Source: GCA-2705995 sp048267965 (lineage in GTDB: Bacteria; Bacteroidota; Bacteroidia; Flavobacteriales_G; Salibacteraceae). Taken from it: a DNA stretch of 64,000 bases. The notes under the pieces are model-generated. The model worked only from the letters and a program-made list of their open reading frames with translations. It did no database searches and was not told the DNA's origin. Below are positions 17,203-26,139 of the stretch, piece after piece. The stretch's first letter is position 1. Each line of letters opens with the position of its first letter. Made by a program: the position numbers and the translations under genes. The DNA is taken from positions 248,001 through 312,000 of the forward strand of contig JBLWWK010000003.1 of the NCBI GenBank assembly GCA_048267965.1. Direction: 5' to 3'.

Positions 17203-18252
17203 ATGAATAGATTTTTTAGCGTTATATTGATCTTATTTCTGTGCAAAATGTCGTGGGCACAAATAGGTGGTAGCAGTACCTACACCTTTCTCAATATGCC
17301 TTCTTCGGCTCGTTCTGCAGCCATGGGCGGTGATTTTATTTCGGTTAAAGACAGCGACTTAAATCTTGTTTTAGATAATCCAGCCTTACTCGATTCTACG
17401 CTTAACAACCACTTAAGTTTGAGTTACGTAAACTGGTTGTCAGATATCAACTTAGGCTACGGAGCCTACGCTCGTCATTTTAAAGGCATCGGTACGTTTA
17501 GTGCAGGCATACAATACATAAATTACGGAGTTTTTCAAGAAACTACCCCCACCGGTCAAATTATTGGTGAATTTACGGCAGGTGAATATGCGCTAGATGT
17601 ATCCTACGCTAAAATGTTAGCCCCTAGGTGGAGCATAGGGAGCAGTTTTAAACTAATCTATTCTAACCTAGCGGGCTATAATTCAATGGGATTTGCATTT
17701 GATGTAGGAGCCCATTACCACAGTAGAAGCAAGAATTTTCAAGCGGGTATGGTGCTCAATAATATCGGTGCTCAACTCATTACCTACACCGATAATAACC
17801 GTGAGCCATTGCCTTTCGAAGTGCAACTTGGGGCATCTCAAAAATTGGCCAACGCACCTCTTCGTTTTACCTTTCTTGCTTCCAACTTGCAACAATTTGA
17901 TGTGTTGTACGATGAACCATCAGATGGTTTGCCTTCTGTAAACGTAGACGGTTCCTTCAATACCAACCCAAAAGACGATTCGTTTTTAAGTGCCGATAAG
18001 TTGTTAAGGCATTTAGTGGTAGGAGCCGAAATTCTCGCTTCTGAAAATTTCCATTTACGATTGAGTTATAACTACCGAAGAAGACAAGAGATGGGAGTTG
18101 CAGCTCGTGGTGGTTTAACAGGCTTTTCTTTTGGTGTAGGATTTAAGGTGAGAAAATTTCATTTTGCTTGGGGGTTGAGTCAATACCATTTGGCAGGCTC
18201 ATCTAACCATTTTACTATCACTACCAATTTGAACGATTTTAGTCGAAATTAA
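17203..18252 (+). CDS. porQ: Type IX secretion system protein PorQ
   Basis: A 349-residue outer-membrane beta-barrel of the FadL-like PorV/PorQ group. The signal peptide ends after SWAQ; the mature protein begins IGGSSTYTFLNMPSSARSAAMGGDFISV and continues NLVLDNPALLDS...LSLSYVNWLSDINLGYGAY, the PorQ signature. In the family it works with PorU, PorV and PorZ in the attachment complex that processes T9SS cargo at the surface. Its position immediately upstream of cmk is the arrangement usual in this phylum. It supports an active T9SS that would export the two type B proteins of this window. Confidence 0.9.
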   Translation: MNRFFSVILILFLCKMSWAQIGGSSTYTFLNMPSSARSAAMGGDFISVKDSDLNLVLDNPALLDSTLNNHLSLSYVNWLSDINLGYGAYARHFKGIGTFSAGIQYINYGVFQETTPTGQIIGEFTAGEYALDVSYAKMLAPRWSIGSSFKLIYSNLAGYNSMGFAFDVGAHYHSRSKNFQAGMVLNNIGAQLITYTDNNREPLPFEVQLGASQKLANAPLRFTFLASNLQQFDVLYDEPSDGLPSVNVDGSFNTNPKDDSFLSADKLLRHLVVGAEILASENFHLRLSYNYRRRQEMGVAARGGLTGFSFGVGFKVRKFHFAWGLSQYHLAGSSNHFTITTNLNDFSRN

Positions 18253-18262
18253 GAGACTCTTC

Positions 18263-18270
18263 TACCTTTG
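18263..18270 (+). promoter_or_regulatory. -7 box close to the cmk start (possible leaderless mRNA)
   Basis: TACCTTTG matches TAnnTTTG exactly, only 4 bases before the cmk ATG, so transcription would begin at or very near the start codon. The -33 element is weak. Confidence 0.4.
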
Positions 18271-18274
18271 CGTT

Positions 18275-18967
18275 ATGCGAAAAATCAACATTGCCATCGA
18301 TGGCTTTTCATCGTGCGGAAAAAGCACCATTGCCAAAACCCTTGCTGCTGAATTTAGCTATGTTTTTGTAGATACAGGCGCCATGTACCGCGCAGTAACC
18401 TTGTTTGCTATTAGAAAAGGTTTTTTCGAAGGATCCGAGCTGAATTCTCATGCACTTATTCAAGCACTCGGTGAAGTAACACTCGAATTTGAATTCAACT
18501 CAACAGAAGGCAAATCAGATATGTTGCTTAACGGTGAGAATGTTGAGAACGAAATTCGCACCATGGAAGTCTCATCGCGGGTAAGTCCGGTAGCAACCAT
18601 AAAAGAAGTTCGCAAGAAATTAGTAGCTCAACAACAGAAAATGGGCGAAAAAGGCGGAGTTGTAATGGACGGAAGAGATATAGGAACAGTCGTGTTTCCA
18701 ACAGCAGCCCTCAAACTATTTATCACCGCATCGCCAGCAGTAAGAGCTCAGCGCAGATACCAAGAGCTTTTAGGAAAAGACAAAGAAGTTACCTTAGAAG
18801 AAGTAGCAGAAAACCTAAAAGAAAGAGACCATATCGATACCAATAGGGCAGAAGACCCTTTACGACAAGCAGAAGATGCCGTACTTATCGATAATTCAAA
18901 CTTGAGTAAAGAAGAGCAAATGGCTATGATTAGAGCCTTGGTTAAAATGCGCATAGAAAACACATAA
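18275..18967 (+). CDS. cmk: Cytidylate kinase
   Basis: Phosphorylates CMP and dCMP with ATP in pyrimidine salvage and lipid/nucleotide supply. The 230-residue protein begins with the P-loop region IAIDGFSSCGKSTIAKTLA (Lys17 in the Walker A), continues with the CMP-binding VDTGAMYRAVT, and has the conserved VVMDGRDIGTVVFP segment and the lid region RAQRRYQEL. Length and motifs are typical. It lies 22 bases after porQ. Confidence 0.96.
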   Translation: MRKINIAIDGFSSCGKSTIAKTLAAEFSYVFVDTGAMYRAVTLFAIRKGFFEGSELNSHALIQALGEVTLEFEFNSTEGKSDMLLNGENVENEIRTMEVSSRVSPVATIKEVRKKLVAQQQKMGEKGGVVMDGRDIGTVVFPTAALKLFITASPAVRAQRRYQELLGKDKEVTLEEVAENLKERDHIDTNRAEDPLRQAEDAVLIDNSNLSKEEQMAMIRALVKMRIENT

Positions 18968-18982
18968 AAGCTTGATTCCCTT

Positions 18983-19012
18983 TTTGTTTCTCTAATTAAA
19001 GTTTTACTTTTG
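18983..19012 (+). promoter_or_regulatory. rpsA promoter (TTTG-18-TACTTTTG)
   Basis: TTTG at 18983-18986 and TACTTTTG at 19005-19012 are 18 bases apart, a canonical Bacteroidota promoter. It predicts an 85- to 90-base leader containing a perfect 6-bp hairpin TCACAT/ATGTGA (19065-19070 and 19081-19086) about 20 bases before the start codon. Confidence 0.8.
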
Positions 19013-19105
19013 CGCCCCGCTTGTAAAAGTGGGCTGAGTTCGGTATCAGCAAATAGAGAATCACTCACATTGACCGAAAGATGTGATACAAATTAAAGGC
19101 CAAGC

Positions 19106-21097
19106 ATGGCAGAAGAAAAAAAAGAAGCAGCTGCTGAAGCTGCTGCCAATGCTCCTGAAGCAAAGGTAGAAGCTACTGAAGCTTCAAAAGCAACAAAGGT
19201 AGATGTAGAAGCGGAAGTTTCTGCTGAAGCAACTCCAGAATCGAACACCGATTCAACTGCAAAATCGAACAAATATGCAGCTCCAACAGATCCAGTAGAC
19301 TACCACAAGGTAGAGCCTATTGCTGATTTCGATTGGGATAATATTGATCGTAACGCAGACGATTACAAAAAAGAAGAAGCAGAAAAACTTGCTGAGGTTT
19401 ACGAAACCACATTAAATTCTATTGCAGAACACGAAGTAATAGATGGTACAGTAGTTTCATTAACCAAGAAAGAAGCTGTGATTAACATCGGGTACAAATC
19501 AGAAGGTATTATTCCAATTTCTGAGTTCCGTTACAATCCAGAGCTTGCAGCTGGTGACACTGTAGAAGTTTATGTTGACAGTCAAGAAGATAAAAACGGT
19601 CAACTTATTCTTTCTCACAAGAAAGCACGTACACTTAAAGCGTGGGATCGCGTAAACGAAGCAAAAGAAGTAGAACGTATCATTAATGGTTACGTTAAAT
19701 GCCGTACTAAAGGTGGTCTTATTGTTGACGTATTCGGTCTTGAAGCATTCTTACCAGGTTCACAAATTGATGTGAAGCCAATTAGAGATTACGATGTTTA
19801 CGTTGGTAAAACCATGGAATTTAAAGTGGTTAAAATCAACAAAGAATTCCGTAACGTGGTTGTTTCTCACAAAGCACTTATCGAAGCAGAACTTGAGCAG
19901 CAAAAAGCTCAAATTATGCAGCAGCTTGAGAAAGGTCAAGTACTTGAAGGTGTTGTTAAAAACATTACTTCTTACGGTGTATTCATCGATCTTGGTGGTG
20001 TTGATGGTCTTATCCACATTACAGACCTTAGCTGGGGTAGAATTAATCACCCAGAAGAAGTGGTTGAATTGGATCAGAAAATCAAGGTGGTTATCCTTGA
20101 CTTTGACGATAACAAGAAACGTATTGCATTGGGTCTTAAGCAACTTCAAGCTCACCCATGGGATGCCCTTGATGAGAACATCAAAGTTGGCGATAAAGTA
20201 AACGGTAAAGTTGTAGTTCTTGCAGACTACGGTGCGTTTGTTGAAATTGCTCCTGGTGTTGAAGGTCTTATCCACGTATCTGAAATGAGCTGGAGCCAGC
20301 ACTTAAGAACGGCTCAAGATTTCTTCAAAGTAGGAGACGAGGTAGAAGCAGTAGTTATGACACTAGACCGCGAAGAGCGTAAGATGTCACTATCTACTCG
20401 TAGACTTACTCCAGATCCATGGGAAAACATTGAGTCTAAGTACCCAGTAGAAAGCAAGCACAAAGGAAAAATTACTAACCTTTCTAACTTCGGTGTATTT
20501 GTTGAGTTAGAAGAAGGTATCGATGGTCTTATTCACATCTCAGATTTGAGCTGGTCGAAGAAAATCAATCACCCATCTGAATTCTGCAAAGCAGGAGAAG
20601 ATATCGAAGTGGTGGTTCTTGAAATCGACAAAGACAACCGTAGACTTTCTTTAGGTCACAAACAACTTGAAGAAAATCCATGGGATGTATTCGAAACAGT
20701 ATTTACAGTAGGTTCAGTTCACCAAGGAACTGTATTGAGTGATGCTGATAAAGGTTACATTGTAGCTCTACCTTACGGTGTTGAAGGTTTCTGCCCGAAC
20801 CGTCATGGTGTGAAAGAAGATGGCTCTAAAATCAAGGTTGATGAGCAAATCGATTTCCAAGTAATCGAGTTCAACAAAGAGGCGAAGAAAATCATTATCT
20901 CGCACGCTCGTTTACACGAAGAGCAAAAAGAAATCGAAGCGAAGAAAGACAGACAAAAGCAGGCTGCACGTGATAAGAAATCTCGTCAGACTATGAAAAA
21001 CATCAACGATGGTCAAGAGAAAACAACTCTTGGTGATTTAGATGCTCTTTCAGCGCTTAAACAACAAATGGAAGACGAAGAAGGAAAGAACAAATAA
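19106..21097 (+). CDS. rpsA: 30S ribosomal protein S1
   Basis: A 663-residue RNA-binding ribosomal protein that recruits mRNA to the 30S subunit. The first about 75 residues are a low-complexity Ala/Glu/Lys-rich extension. Six S1 domains follow, opening at GTVVSLTKKEAVINIG, YVKCRTKGGLIVDVFG, VVKNITSYGVFIDLGG, KVVVLADYGAFVEIAP, KITNLSNFGVFVELEE and TVLSDADKGYIVALPY; the last is the most divergent. The C-terminus is highly charged. S1 matters here because this phylum uses few Shine-Dalgarno sites. Codon use is smoother than in its neighbours, as expected for high expression, and it lacks the dispersed motif. Confidence 0.97.
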   Translation: MAEEKKEAAAEAAANAPEAKVEATEASKATKVDVEAEVSAEATPESNTDSTAKSNKYAAPTDPVDYHKVEPIADFDWDNIDRNADDYKKEEAEKLAEVYETTLNSIAEHEVIDGTVVSLTKKEAVINIGYKSEGIIPISEFRYNPELAAGDTVEVYVDSQEDKNGQLILSHKKARTLKAWDRVNEAKEVERIINGYVKCRTKGGLIVDVFGLEAFLPGSQIDVKPIRDYDVYVGKTMEFKVVKINKEFRNVVVSHKALIEAELEQQKAQIMQQLEKGQVLEGVVKNITSYGVFIDLGGVDGLIHITDLSWGRINHPEEVVELDQKIKVVILDFDDNKKRIALGLKQLQAHPWDALDENIKVGDKVNGKVVVLADYGAFVEIAPGVEGLIHVSEMSWSQHLRTAQDFFKVGDEVEAVVMTLDREERKMSLSTRRLTPDPWENIESKYPVESKHKGKITNLSNFGVFVELEEGIDGLIHISDLSWSKKINHPSEFCKAGEDIEVVVLEIDKDNRRLSLGHKQLEENPWDVFETVFTVGSVHQGTVLSDADKGYIVALPYGVEGFCPNRHGVKEDGSKIKVDEQIDFQVIEFNKEAKKIIISHARLHEEQKEIEAKKDRQKQAARDKKSRQTMKNINDGQEKTTLGDLDALSALKQQMEDEEGKNK

Positions 21098-21121
21098 TCC
21101 TTTTTTAATTCTAATCAACTT

Positions 21122-21157
21122 AAAAGCCACACTTTCATTAGAGAGTGTGGCTTTTTG
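21122..21157 (+). terminator. rpsA terminator
   Basis: AAAAGCCACACT and AGTGTGGCTTTTT form a long stem with a T run, 25 bases after the stop codon. Confidence 0.88.
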
Positions 21158-21194
21158 TTTTTAACGATTGCGTGTTCGTACCGATAGAAAAAAG

Positions 21195-22478
21195 CTAAGC
21201 AAACACGTTAATGATTCCCCAATACTGAAACGCAAGAAGCGAAAGACCAAAAACCATTAAATTGATTCTTATCGCCCATTTGTGGAGAGTTTTCTTGAAA
21301 AAATGGTTGTTTTTTATTTCCCAAAATACGGCAATTATCGAGGCGAATAAAAGAAAAACGGGCGTATAGCTAAAAGCACTGGTGAGCACAGAACCTGTGG
21401 TATACGGGGCATCGAAATAGAAAATTCCGATGTTTGTGGCTAGAAGAAAGTAGTAATAGGCTAAAATTGCATTGATTAAAATAAGCGCCAAAGCAAACAT
21501 TTTAGCTGGCGTAGGAACCGTTTTTAACCCCATTGTAACCAATAAAGCCATCGAAATAACGCCCAATAGCAACGCAAAACCAACCAACGAAATACGAATA
21601 CTTGGAGTGTTAAAGGGAGTTGCAAAACGAGCCAGTTCTTGAAATTCTTGATTGGGCGGAAAAAGAGAAGTAACATCTACCATTCTGTCGCCTTTAGCCA
21701 ATTCAGAAGGGATGTTGAAGGTGGCTACCGTATCAAAATTGTGATAAAAATAAAGGTGAACTTTTTGTTGTTGCGGATTCCAAATTGAAGTAAGCAAAGT
21801 TCCGTCTCCTTTTCTATTGCGGCAAACGTGCATGGTATCAGAAACAGCTGTGCAAAAGGCTAAACTTGTATCTAAAGTGTGGTTTGCTAAAAATGCTTCG
21901 CCATTTTTGTAGCGTTCTAAATTTCTTCTTTGGTTTACTGGAGTTATCGAAGGACAATAATTCGATAAAACATAGTAAGCATCGGTTCCTTCTAAAGTGG
22001 TATACGGCTCAACTACCAAGTATTTTCCAGTACTGTCTATGTAGATAAAAACATCATCGATAAAAAACTCACGGTTGTATTGGTTCATGATGGTTTTTAC
22101 CTCTTCTACCGTGGTGCACGTTTGCATAATTTGAGTGAGCAATTCGGCCTCGTTGGTGATTTTTGGTAGAAGACTAACTTCATCTTTTTTAGGGTGATAA
22201 GAAGCTAATCTCGAGAAAACCAATCCTGCTTGGTTCATTCCAGATTGCGGAGTGAATATGTTTTCGCCTACAGTTCGTGAACCCGTAAAACAAACCCCGA
22301 ATTGTTGCGGTTGCTTGGCCGTTACAAACCACATTTTCGATTGTAATCGCCAGTTGTCTTCGTTGCAACCAACCATGGTATTTCCGTTTACGGTAAGTTT
22401 GTACATGCTGCAAGCCCAAAGGGGTTTACACCACGCAACAGCGCAGAAAAAAAGCAGAAGTTTTAGTATCGTTCTCAT
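21195..22478 (-). CDS. Exported Ntn amide hydrolase with C-terminal membrane domain
   Basis: A 427-residue protein of the linear amide C-N hydrolase (choloylglycine hydrolase / acyltransferase C45-like) group. The signal peptide ends LWA, so the mature chain would start at Cys23 (CSMYKLTVNGNTMVGCNEDNW); Cys23 is the expected N-terminal nucleophile exposed by cleavage, and the NEDNW loop is conserved. After about residue 285 come four hydrophobic segments (for example ISLVGFALLLGVISMALLVTM and FALALILINAILAYYYFLL), forming a membrane anchor absent from standard members. The substrate could be a bile-acid-like or N-acyl amide; this is not determinable. A motif copy (GTAGGAACC, 21511-21519) encodes V-P-T between membrane segments. 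Confidence 0.78.
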   Translation of the reverse strand: MRTILKLLLFFCAVAWCKPLWACSMYKLTVNGNTMVGCNEDNWRLQSKMWFVTAKQPQQFGVCFTGSRTVGENIFTPQSGMNQAGLVFSRLASYHPKKDEVSLLPKITNEAELLTQIMQTCTTVEEVKTIMNQYNREFFIDDVFIYIDSTGKYLVVEPYTTLEGTDAYYVLSNYCPSITPVNQRRNLERYKNGEAFLANHTLDTSLAFCTAVSDTMHVCRNRKGDGTLLTSIWNPQQQKVHLYFYHNFDTVATFNIPSELAKGDRMVDVTSLFPPNQEFQELARFATPFNTPSIRISLVGFALLLGVISMALLVTMGLKTVPTPAKMFALALILINAILAYYYFLLATNIGIFYFDAPYTTGSVLTSAFSYTPVFLLFASIIAVFWEIKNNHFFKKTLHKWAIRINLMVFGLSLLAFQYWGIINVFA

Positions 22479-22575
22479 GCTAAACTAAACGGAGGTTAAA
22501 AAGTTAAATTGCTATGTTATTGAGCATTTTCGAACAAAAAGAGCTGTGAAAAAGCTATTCATTCTTTCGTTAGCA

Positions 22576-23409
22576 TCAATTAGAAAGCATATTCTTTTTG
22601 AGTTTCCACAACATTTTAGGAAGCCATTTTTCAGGTTCTTCAAATGTTTTTAGTTGAGAATCTAATAAGGCACGCGTAGAGTCATACCCTGCCAAAAAAA
22701 TCTCATCGGCAAAAGTAGAATCGAGCAATCCGTATTTGCGGATGTCTTTCGGTTCTATGTACAAATCACAAAAATCGATGCTGTTCACTACATTGGCATT
22801 TACTCCTAATTGAAAAGAACGAGAAGCAATGTCGAGTAAGCCTAAGTTTCCACTCATTTCTTCGATCGGTGAAATGTTTACGCCAATTACTTTTTCACAT
22901 ACTTGCGAAAGATGGTAAGCAGGTAAGTTATCGTAAATGCCACCATCGCAATGCTCGTACCCTCCCAGTTGAACAGGTGTGAAAATTACCGGAATACTGG
23001 CCGATGCTATAACGGTGTCGATAATGGATCCTTCAGAAAAATAGGCCACTTTACCTAAAGACATGTTGGTGGTGGTAACCGTGAGCCGAAGGGGAAGTTC
23101 TTCTAAATTTTGAACGTGAATGTGCTCTTGAATCAGTTTTGACAGTCCTTCGAGTGTGAAAAAACCTTGTTTCGGAAATCGCAAACGGGTAAAGCTGTAA
23201 ACGTTCTGACTTTTCAATAATTTGTGGATGTCTTCAGGCTCCATTCCACTCGCATAAAACAAACCAACAATGGCACCAGCACTGGTTCCGGCAATGCGAT
23301 CAACGGTGATTTTATATTCTTTCAGTGCTTTTAATGCGCCTAAATGGGCAAAACCTCTTGTTCCGCCACCGCTTAAGGCTAATCCTATTTTGTGTTGCTC
23401 GGTAGACAT
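22576..23409 (-). CDS. Patatin-like phospholipase
   Basis: A 277-residue esterase/lipase of the patatin (RssA) family. ATG at 23409 is chosen because the core begins a few residues later; the frame is open to 23475. It has the oxyanion-hole motif SGGGTRG (13-19), nucleophile Ser43 in GTSAG, and the catalytic Asp in CDGGIYDN. No signal peptide is seen, so it is probably cytosolic or membrane-associated. It overlaps the end of the upstream TPR lipoprotein gene by about 25 bases and is the last gene of an MFS-TPR-patatin operon. Confidence 0.9.
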   Translation of the reverse strand: MSTEQHKIGLALSGGGTRGFAHLGALKALKEYKITVDRIAGTSAGAIVGLFYASGMEPEDIHKLLKSQNVYSFTRLRFPKQGFFTLEGLSKLIQEHIHVQNLEELPLRLTVTTTNMSLGKVAYFSEGSIIDTVIASASIPVIFTPVQLGGYEHCDGGIYDNLPAYHLSQVCEKVIGVNISPIEEMSGNLGLLDIASRSFQLGVNANVVNSIDFCDLYIEPKDIRKYGLLDSTFADEIFLAGYDSTRALLDSQLKTFEEPEKWLPKMLWKLKKNMLSN

Positions 23410-24002
23410 AGTAGTTGATATAAAGAATCGTTTAGTTGTTGACCCATTTCTTGGCTTTTGGTAAGTGCAGCACAAGCAGCAACAGTATCTTCTAACGCTA
23501 AAAAGTTAATGCCCTTTAGCGCCAATAAATTGGGTTTTTGATGAGAAAACGGTAAAATCGAATCAATTAAGCGATTACTTTCTTGGTTGTTTCCAGCTTT
23601 TTGAAGCAATTCAGCGTGTAAAATAGAATTTCTGAGTGTGGGTGAGTTATGGCAAATTTCAGGCATTAACTCCACCGCTTTAGCATACAGATGTAACCGT
23701 TGATAAACCGAAAGCAAACTAGAATCTAATTCTGCAGAAGGCCATAATTCTTTCTGTTTAATTAACAGAGGGAGTGCTTTTTCGGGTTGGTTTTCTGAAA
23801 GGTAATAATCGGTTAACCCCGTGAGCGCAGCAGAATCGTTGACCGAAGTGCGCAAAATGGATTGGTAGTGACTCACTTCGCTATTTTGTGTGGTAGAATC
23901 AGCTACAATTTCGCTTTTAGATGCCGTTGAAGGTTTTTCGTTTTGGCAGGCCACTGTCAAAATCGAGAATAAAACCAGTAACGCTTTTCGGTAGGAACCC
24001 AT
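23385..24002 (-). CDS. TPR-containing lipoprotein
   Basis: A 205-residue lipoprotein with signal MGSYRKALLVLFSILT and lipobox TVAC. The mature part is alpha-helical with tetratricopeptide-like repeats (YQSILRTSVNDSAALTGLTDYYLSENQPEKAL, LYAKAVELMPEICHNSPTLRNSILHAELLQKAGNNQESNRL). It probably acts as a periplasmic or surface scaffold. It lies 3 bases after the MFS gene and overlaps the patatin gene. A GGTAGGAACC motif copy (23990-23999) covers codons 2-4, writing G-S-Y right after the initiator Met. Confidence 0.8.
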   Translation of the reverse strand: MGSYRKALLVLFSILTVACQNEKPSTASKSEIVADSTTQNSEVSHYQSILRTSVNDSAALTGLTDYYLSENQPEKALPLLIKQKELWPSAELDSSLLSVYQRLHLYAKAVELMPEICHNSPTLRNSILHAELLQKAGNNQESNRLIDSILPFSHQKPNLLALKGINFLALEDTVAACAALTKSQEMGQQLNDSLYQLLCLPSNTK

Positions 24003-24005
24003 TTG

Positions 24006-25199
24006 TTAATTGTATTGAGTTGTTCGTTTAGGTTGAAAGTAATCGAAAACCAGTAAGTAAACAAAAGCCAAAGCCGACATGATAGAGCCAATCCAAAAAG
24101 CCCATTGAAAACGACTAGCTTGGTTATCGTAAATTTCGGCAGAAATAAAGGCGCCTAAACCAATGCCAATTTCAAGAGCAATGTATAAAGTAGCCATTCC
24201 TCTACCTCGGTGCTGGTCGTCACTTAAATCGATGGCCCAAGCAAAAAGAGTAGGCGAGTTCATACCGATAGCAATACCGAAAAATGCCGCAGCAACCACC
24301 AATTCTAAAGGGCTGTTAGCAAAGCCCAAGTAGAGCATGGAAAGCGCTAACGAAGAAGACGAAATTTTTAAAATCATTACGCGCCCGTATTTATCAGAGA
24401 CTTTTCCGGCAATAAACCGTATAGCCAAAGAACTCACGGTAAATACAGAGAAAAATAAGCCTTTATTATCGCTAGAAAGTCCAATATGAATAGAAAAATC
24501 GGGAATTAACGTAAGAATAATACCAAACGAAAAAGCGGTTAATAATAAGGTGATAGAAGGTGGAATTACACTTTTTTCGAAAACATCTTGCGGTGTGATG
24601 AGCAACTGTTTTGGATGAAATTTTTGTTTGTTTTCAACGGTTTCTTTCATTCCTGCCAATACCAAAACAGAAAGAAGTCCCATTCCAGCAGAAGTGTAAA
24701 ATAGAATTTCAAGTCCATACCAAGCGGCAATTTTGGATCCTACAAAAGGGCCCATGGCCATGCCCAAACTGTTGAATAAACCGATAATGCCCATGGCTTC
24801 TCCTCGTTTGTTAGCAGGAACCACATCTGCAATATAGGCGCTAGTACCTGTAGGTTTAAAACCCGTTGACATTCCATGCAGAAAACGGAGCAAGAGAAAA
24901 GCAAAAACTGTAGAAACAAACGGGTAGAGCAAACTCGCAAAGAAACAAACAAGCGCTCCGAAAACCATTACGGGTATTCTACCAATGGTATCCGCTAATT
25001 TTCCGCTAAAGGGTCTGCTTAAACCAGCTGTAATGGTAAATAAACTAATAATGTAGCCTTTGTACTCTTCTCCTCCTAAAGAGGTTAAATAATCGGGTAA
25101 TTCAGGAATTACCAAATTAAACGAGACGAAAAAAAGCATGGTGCTAAGGCAAAGTAGTAGAAATTGTGGAGTATAGATTGTTGTTGTTTTTTGTGCCAC
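24006..25199 (-). CDS. MFS transporter
   Basis: A 397-residue major facilitator with twelve predicted membrane segments. The conserved loop GKLADTIGRIPVMVFG between helices 2 and 3 and its counterpart GKVSDKYGRVMILK in the second half are both present. The family is the drug/sugar efflux type (DHA1-like); substrate not determinable. It heads an operon with the TPR lipoprotein and patatin genes. CTTTTGCAC upstream on the minus strand (near 25222-25230) is a plausible -7 region. Confidence 0.87.
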   Translation of the reverse strand: MAQKTTTIYTPQFLLLCLSTMLFFVSFNLVIPELPDYLTSLGGEEYKGYIISLFTITAGLSRPFSGKLADTIGRIPVMVFGALVCFFASLLYPFVSTVFAFLLLRFLHGMSTGFKPTGTSAYIADVVPANKRGEAMGIIGLFNSLGMAMGPFVGSKIAAWYGLEILFYTSAGMGLLSVLVLAGMKETVENKQKFHPKQLLITPQDVFEKSVIPPSITLLLTAFSFGIILTLIPDFSIHIGLSSDNKGLFFSVFTVSSLAIRFIAGKVSDKYGRVMILKISSSSLALSMLYLGFANSPLELVVAAAFFGIAIGMNSPTLFAWAIDLSDDQHRGRGMATLYIALEIGIGLGAFISAEIYDNQASRFQWAFWIGSIMSALAFVYLLVFDYFQPKRTTQYN

Positions 25200-25337
25200 G
25201 AGTTGCCTTTTAATTCAAGAGTGCAAAAGAACGGTTTCTACTTTACTTAGTATGGTATAAGTGGCATTATAGTTTTATGAAAAACATACTAAGCGCATTT
25301 TTTCTTGCTAGTTTTGAGATTCAATATCTTACAAACT

Positions 25338-26138
25338 ATGAACAATCACGAAATAGATTATCGCATTATTGGCGAAGAAATGCAATGTGTTGAGATCGAG
25401 CTCGATCCGCAAGAGGCTGTAATTGCAGAACCCGGAAGTTTAATGTCTATGAATGCAGACATTGAGATGTCTACCATTTTTGGCGATGGCTCTAATCAAG
25501 AGAAAGGCATCATGGGCAAATTATTCTCAGCCGGAAAACGCGTTTTAACGGGAGAAAACTTGTTTATGACCGTTTACACCAACCAAGGGCACACCAAGAG
25601 CCACTGTACGTTTGCATCTCCTTATCCCGGTAAAATTGTACGCTTAGACTTAAGTGAATTGGGTAACCGAGTAATTTGTCAGAAAGATGCATTTCTCTGC
25701 GCAGCCAAAGGCGTAAGTGTCGATATCGCTTTTCAAAAAAGATTAGGAGTTGGCTTTTTCGGGGGCGAGGGTTTTATTATGCAACGCTTAGAAGGTGACG
25801 GATTAGCCTTTGTGCATGCTGGTGGTACTATTGTAGAAAAAGAATTGCGCCCAGGTGAGCGTTTACGTGTAGATACAGGCTGCTTAGTGGCTTTAACGCA
25901 AAACGTAGATTATAATATCGAACGCGTGGGTGGCATCAGAAATACCTTTTTTGGTGGTGAAGGTGTTTTTCTCGCTTCCTTAACGGGACCCGGTAAAGTT
26001 TGGATTCAATCGTTACCTTTTAGCCGCTTGGCTGAGCGCGTAATTGCAAGTGCTCCTCGAATGGGTGGAAAAGACCGAGGTGAAGGCAGTATTTTAGGCG
26101 GAATTGGAGATATTATTGGCGGAGACCGAAATTTTTAG
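25338..26138 (+). CDS. AIM24 / TIGR00266 family protein
   Basis: A 266-residue soluble protein of the AIM24 (DUF124) beta-sandwich family. ATG at 25338 (MNNHEIDYRIIGEEMQCVEIELDP) is chosen over an upstream TTG because the family starts here. Gly-rich segments VGFFGGEGFIMQRLEGDGLAFVHAGG and GVFLASLTGPGKVWIQSLP are diagnostic. The family's biochemical function is unknown; yeast AIM24 affects mitochondrial inner-membrane organisation. It is followed after one base by the esterase gene, giving a three-gene operon with a PerM-type transporter. Confidence 0.9.
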   Translation: MNNHEIDYRIIGEEMQCVEIELDPQEAVIAEPGSLMSMNADIEMSTIFGDGSNQEKGIMGKLFSAGKRVLTGENLFMTVYTNQGHTKSHCTFASPYPGKIVRLDLSELGNRVICQKDAFLCAAKGVSVDIAFQKRLGVGFFGGEGFIMQRLEGDGLAFVHAGGTIVEKELRPGERLRVDTGCLVALTQNVDYNIERVGGIRNTFFGGEGVFLASLTGPGKVWIQSLPFSRLAERVIASAPRMGGKDRGEGSILGGIGDIIGGDRNF

Positions 26139-26139
26139 C

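Noticed and set aside
19760..20302. 180-codon antisense ORF inside rpsA
   Set aside because: Mirrors the S1 coding pattern, has no family motif and no promoter; a shadow of the real gene.
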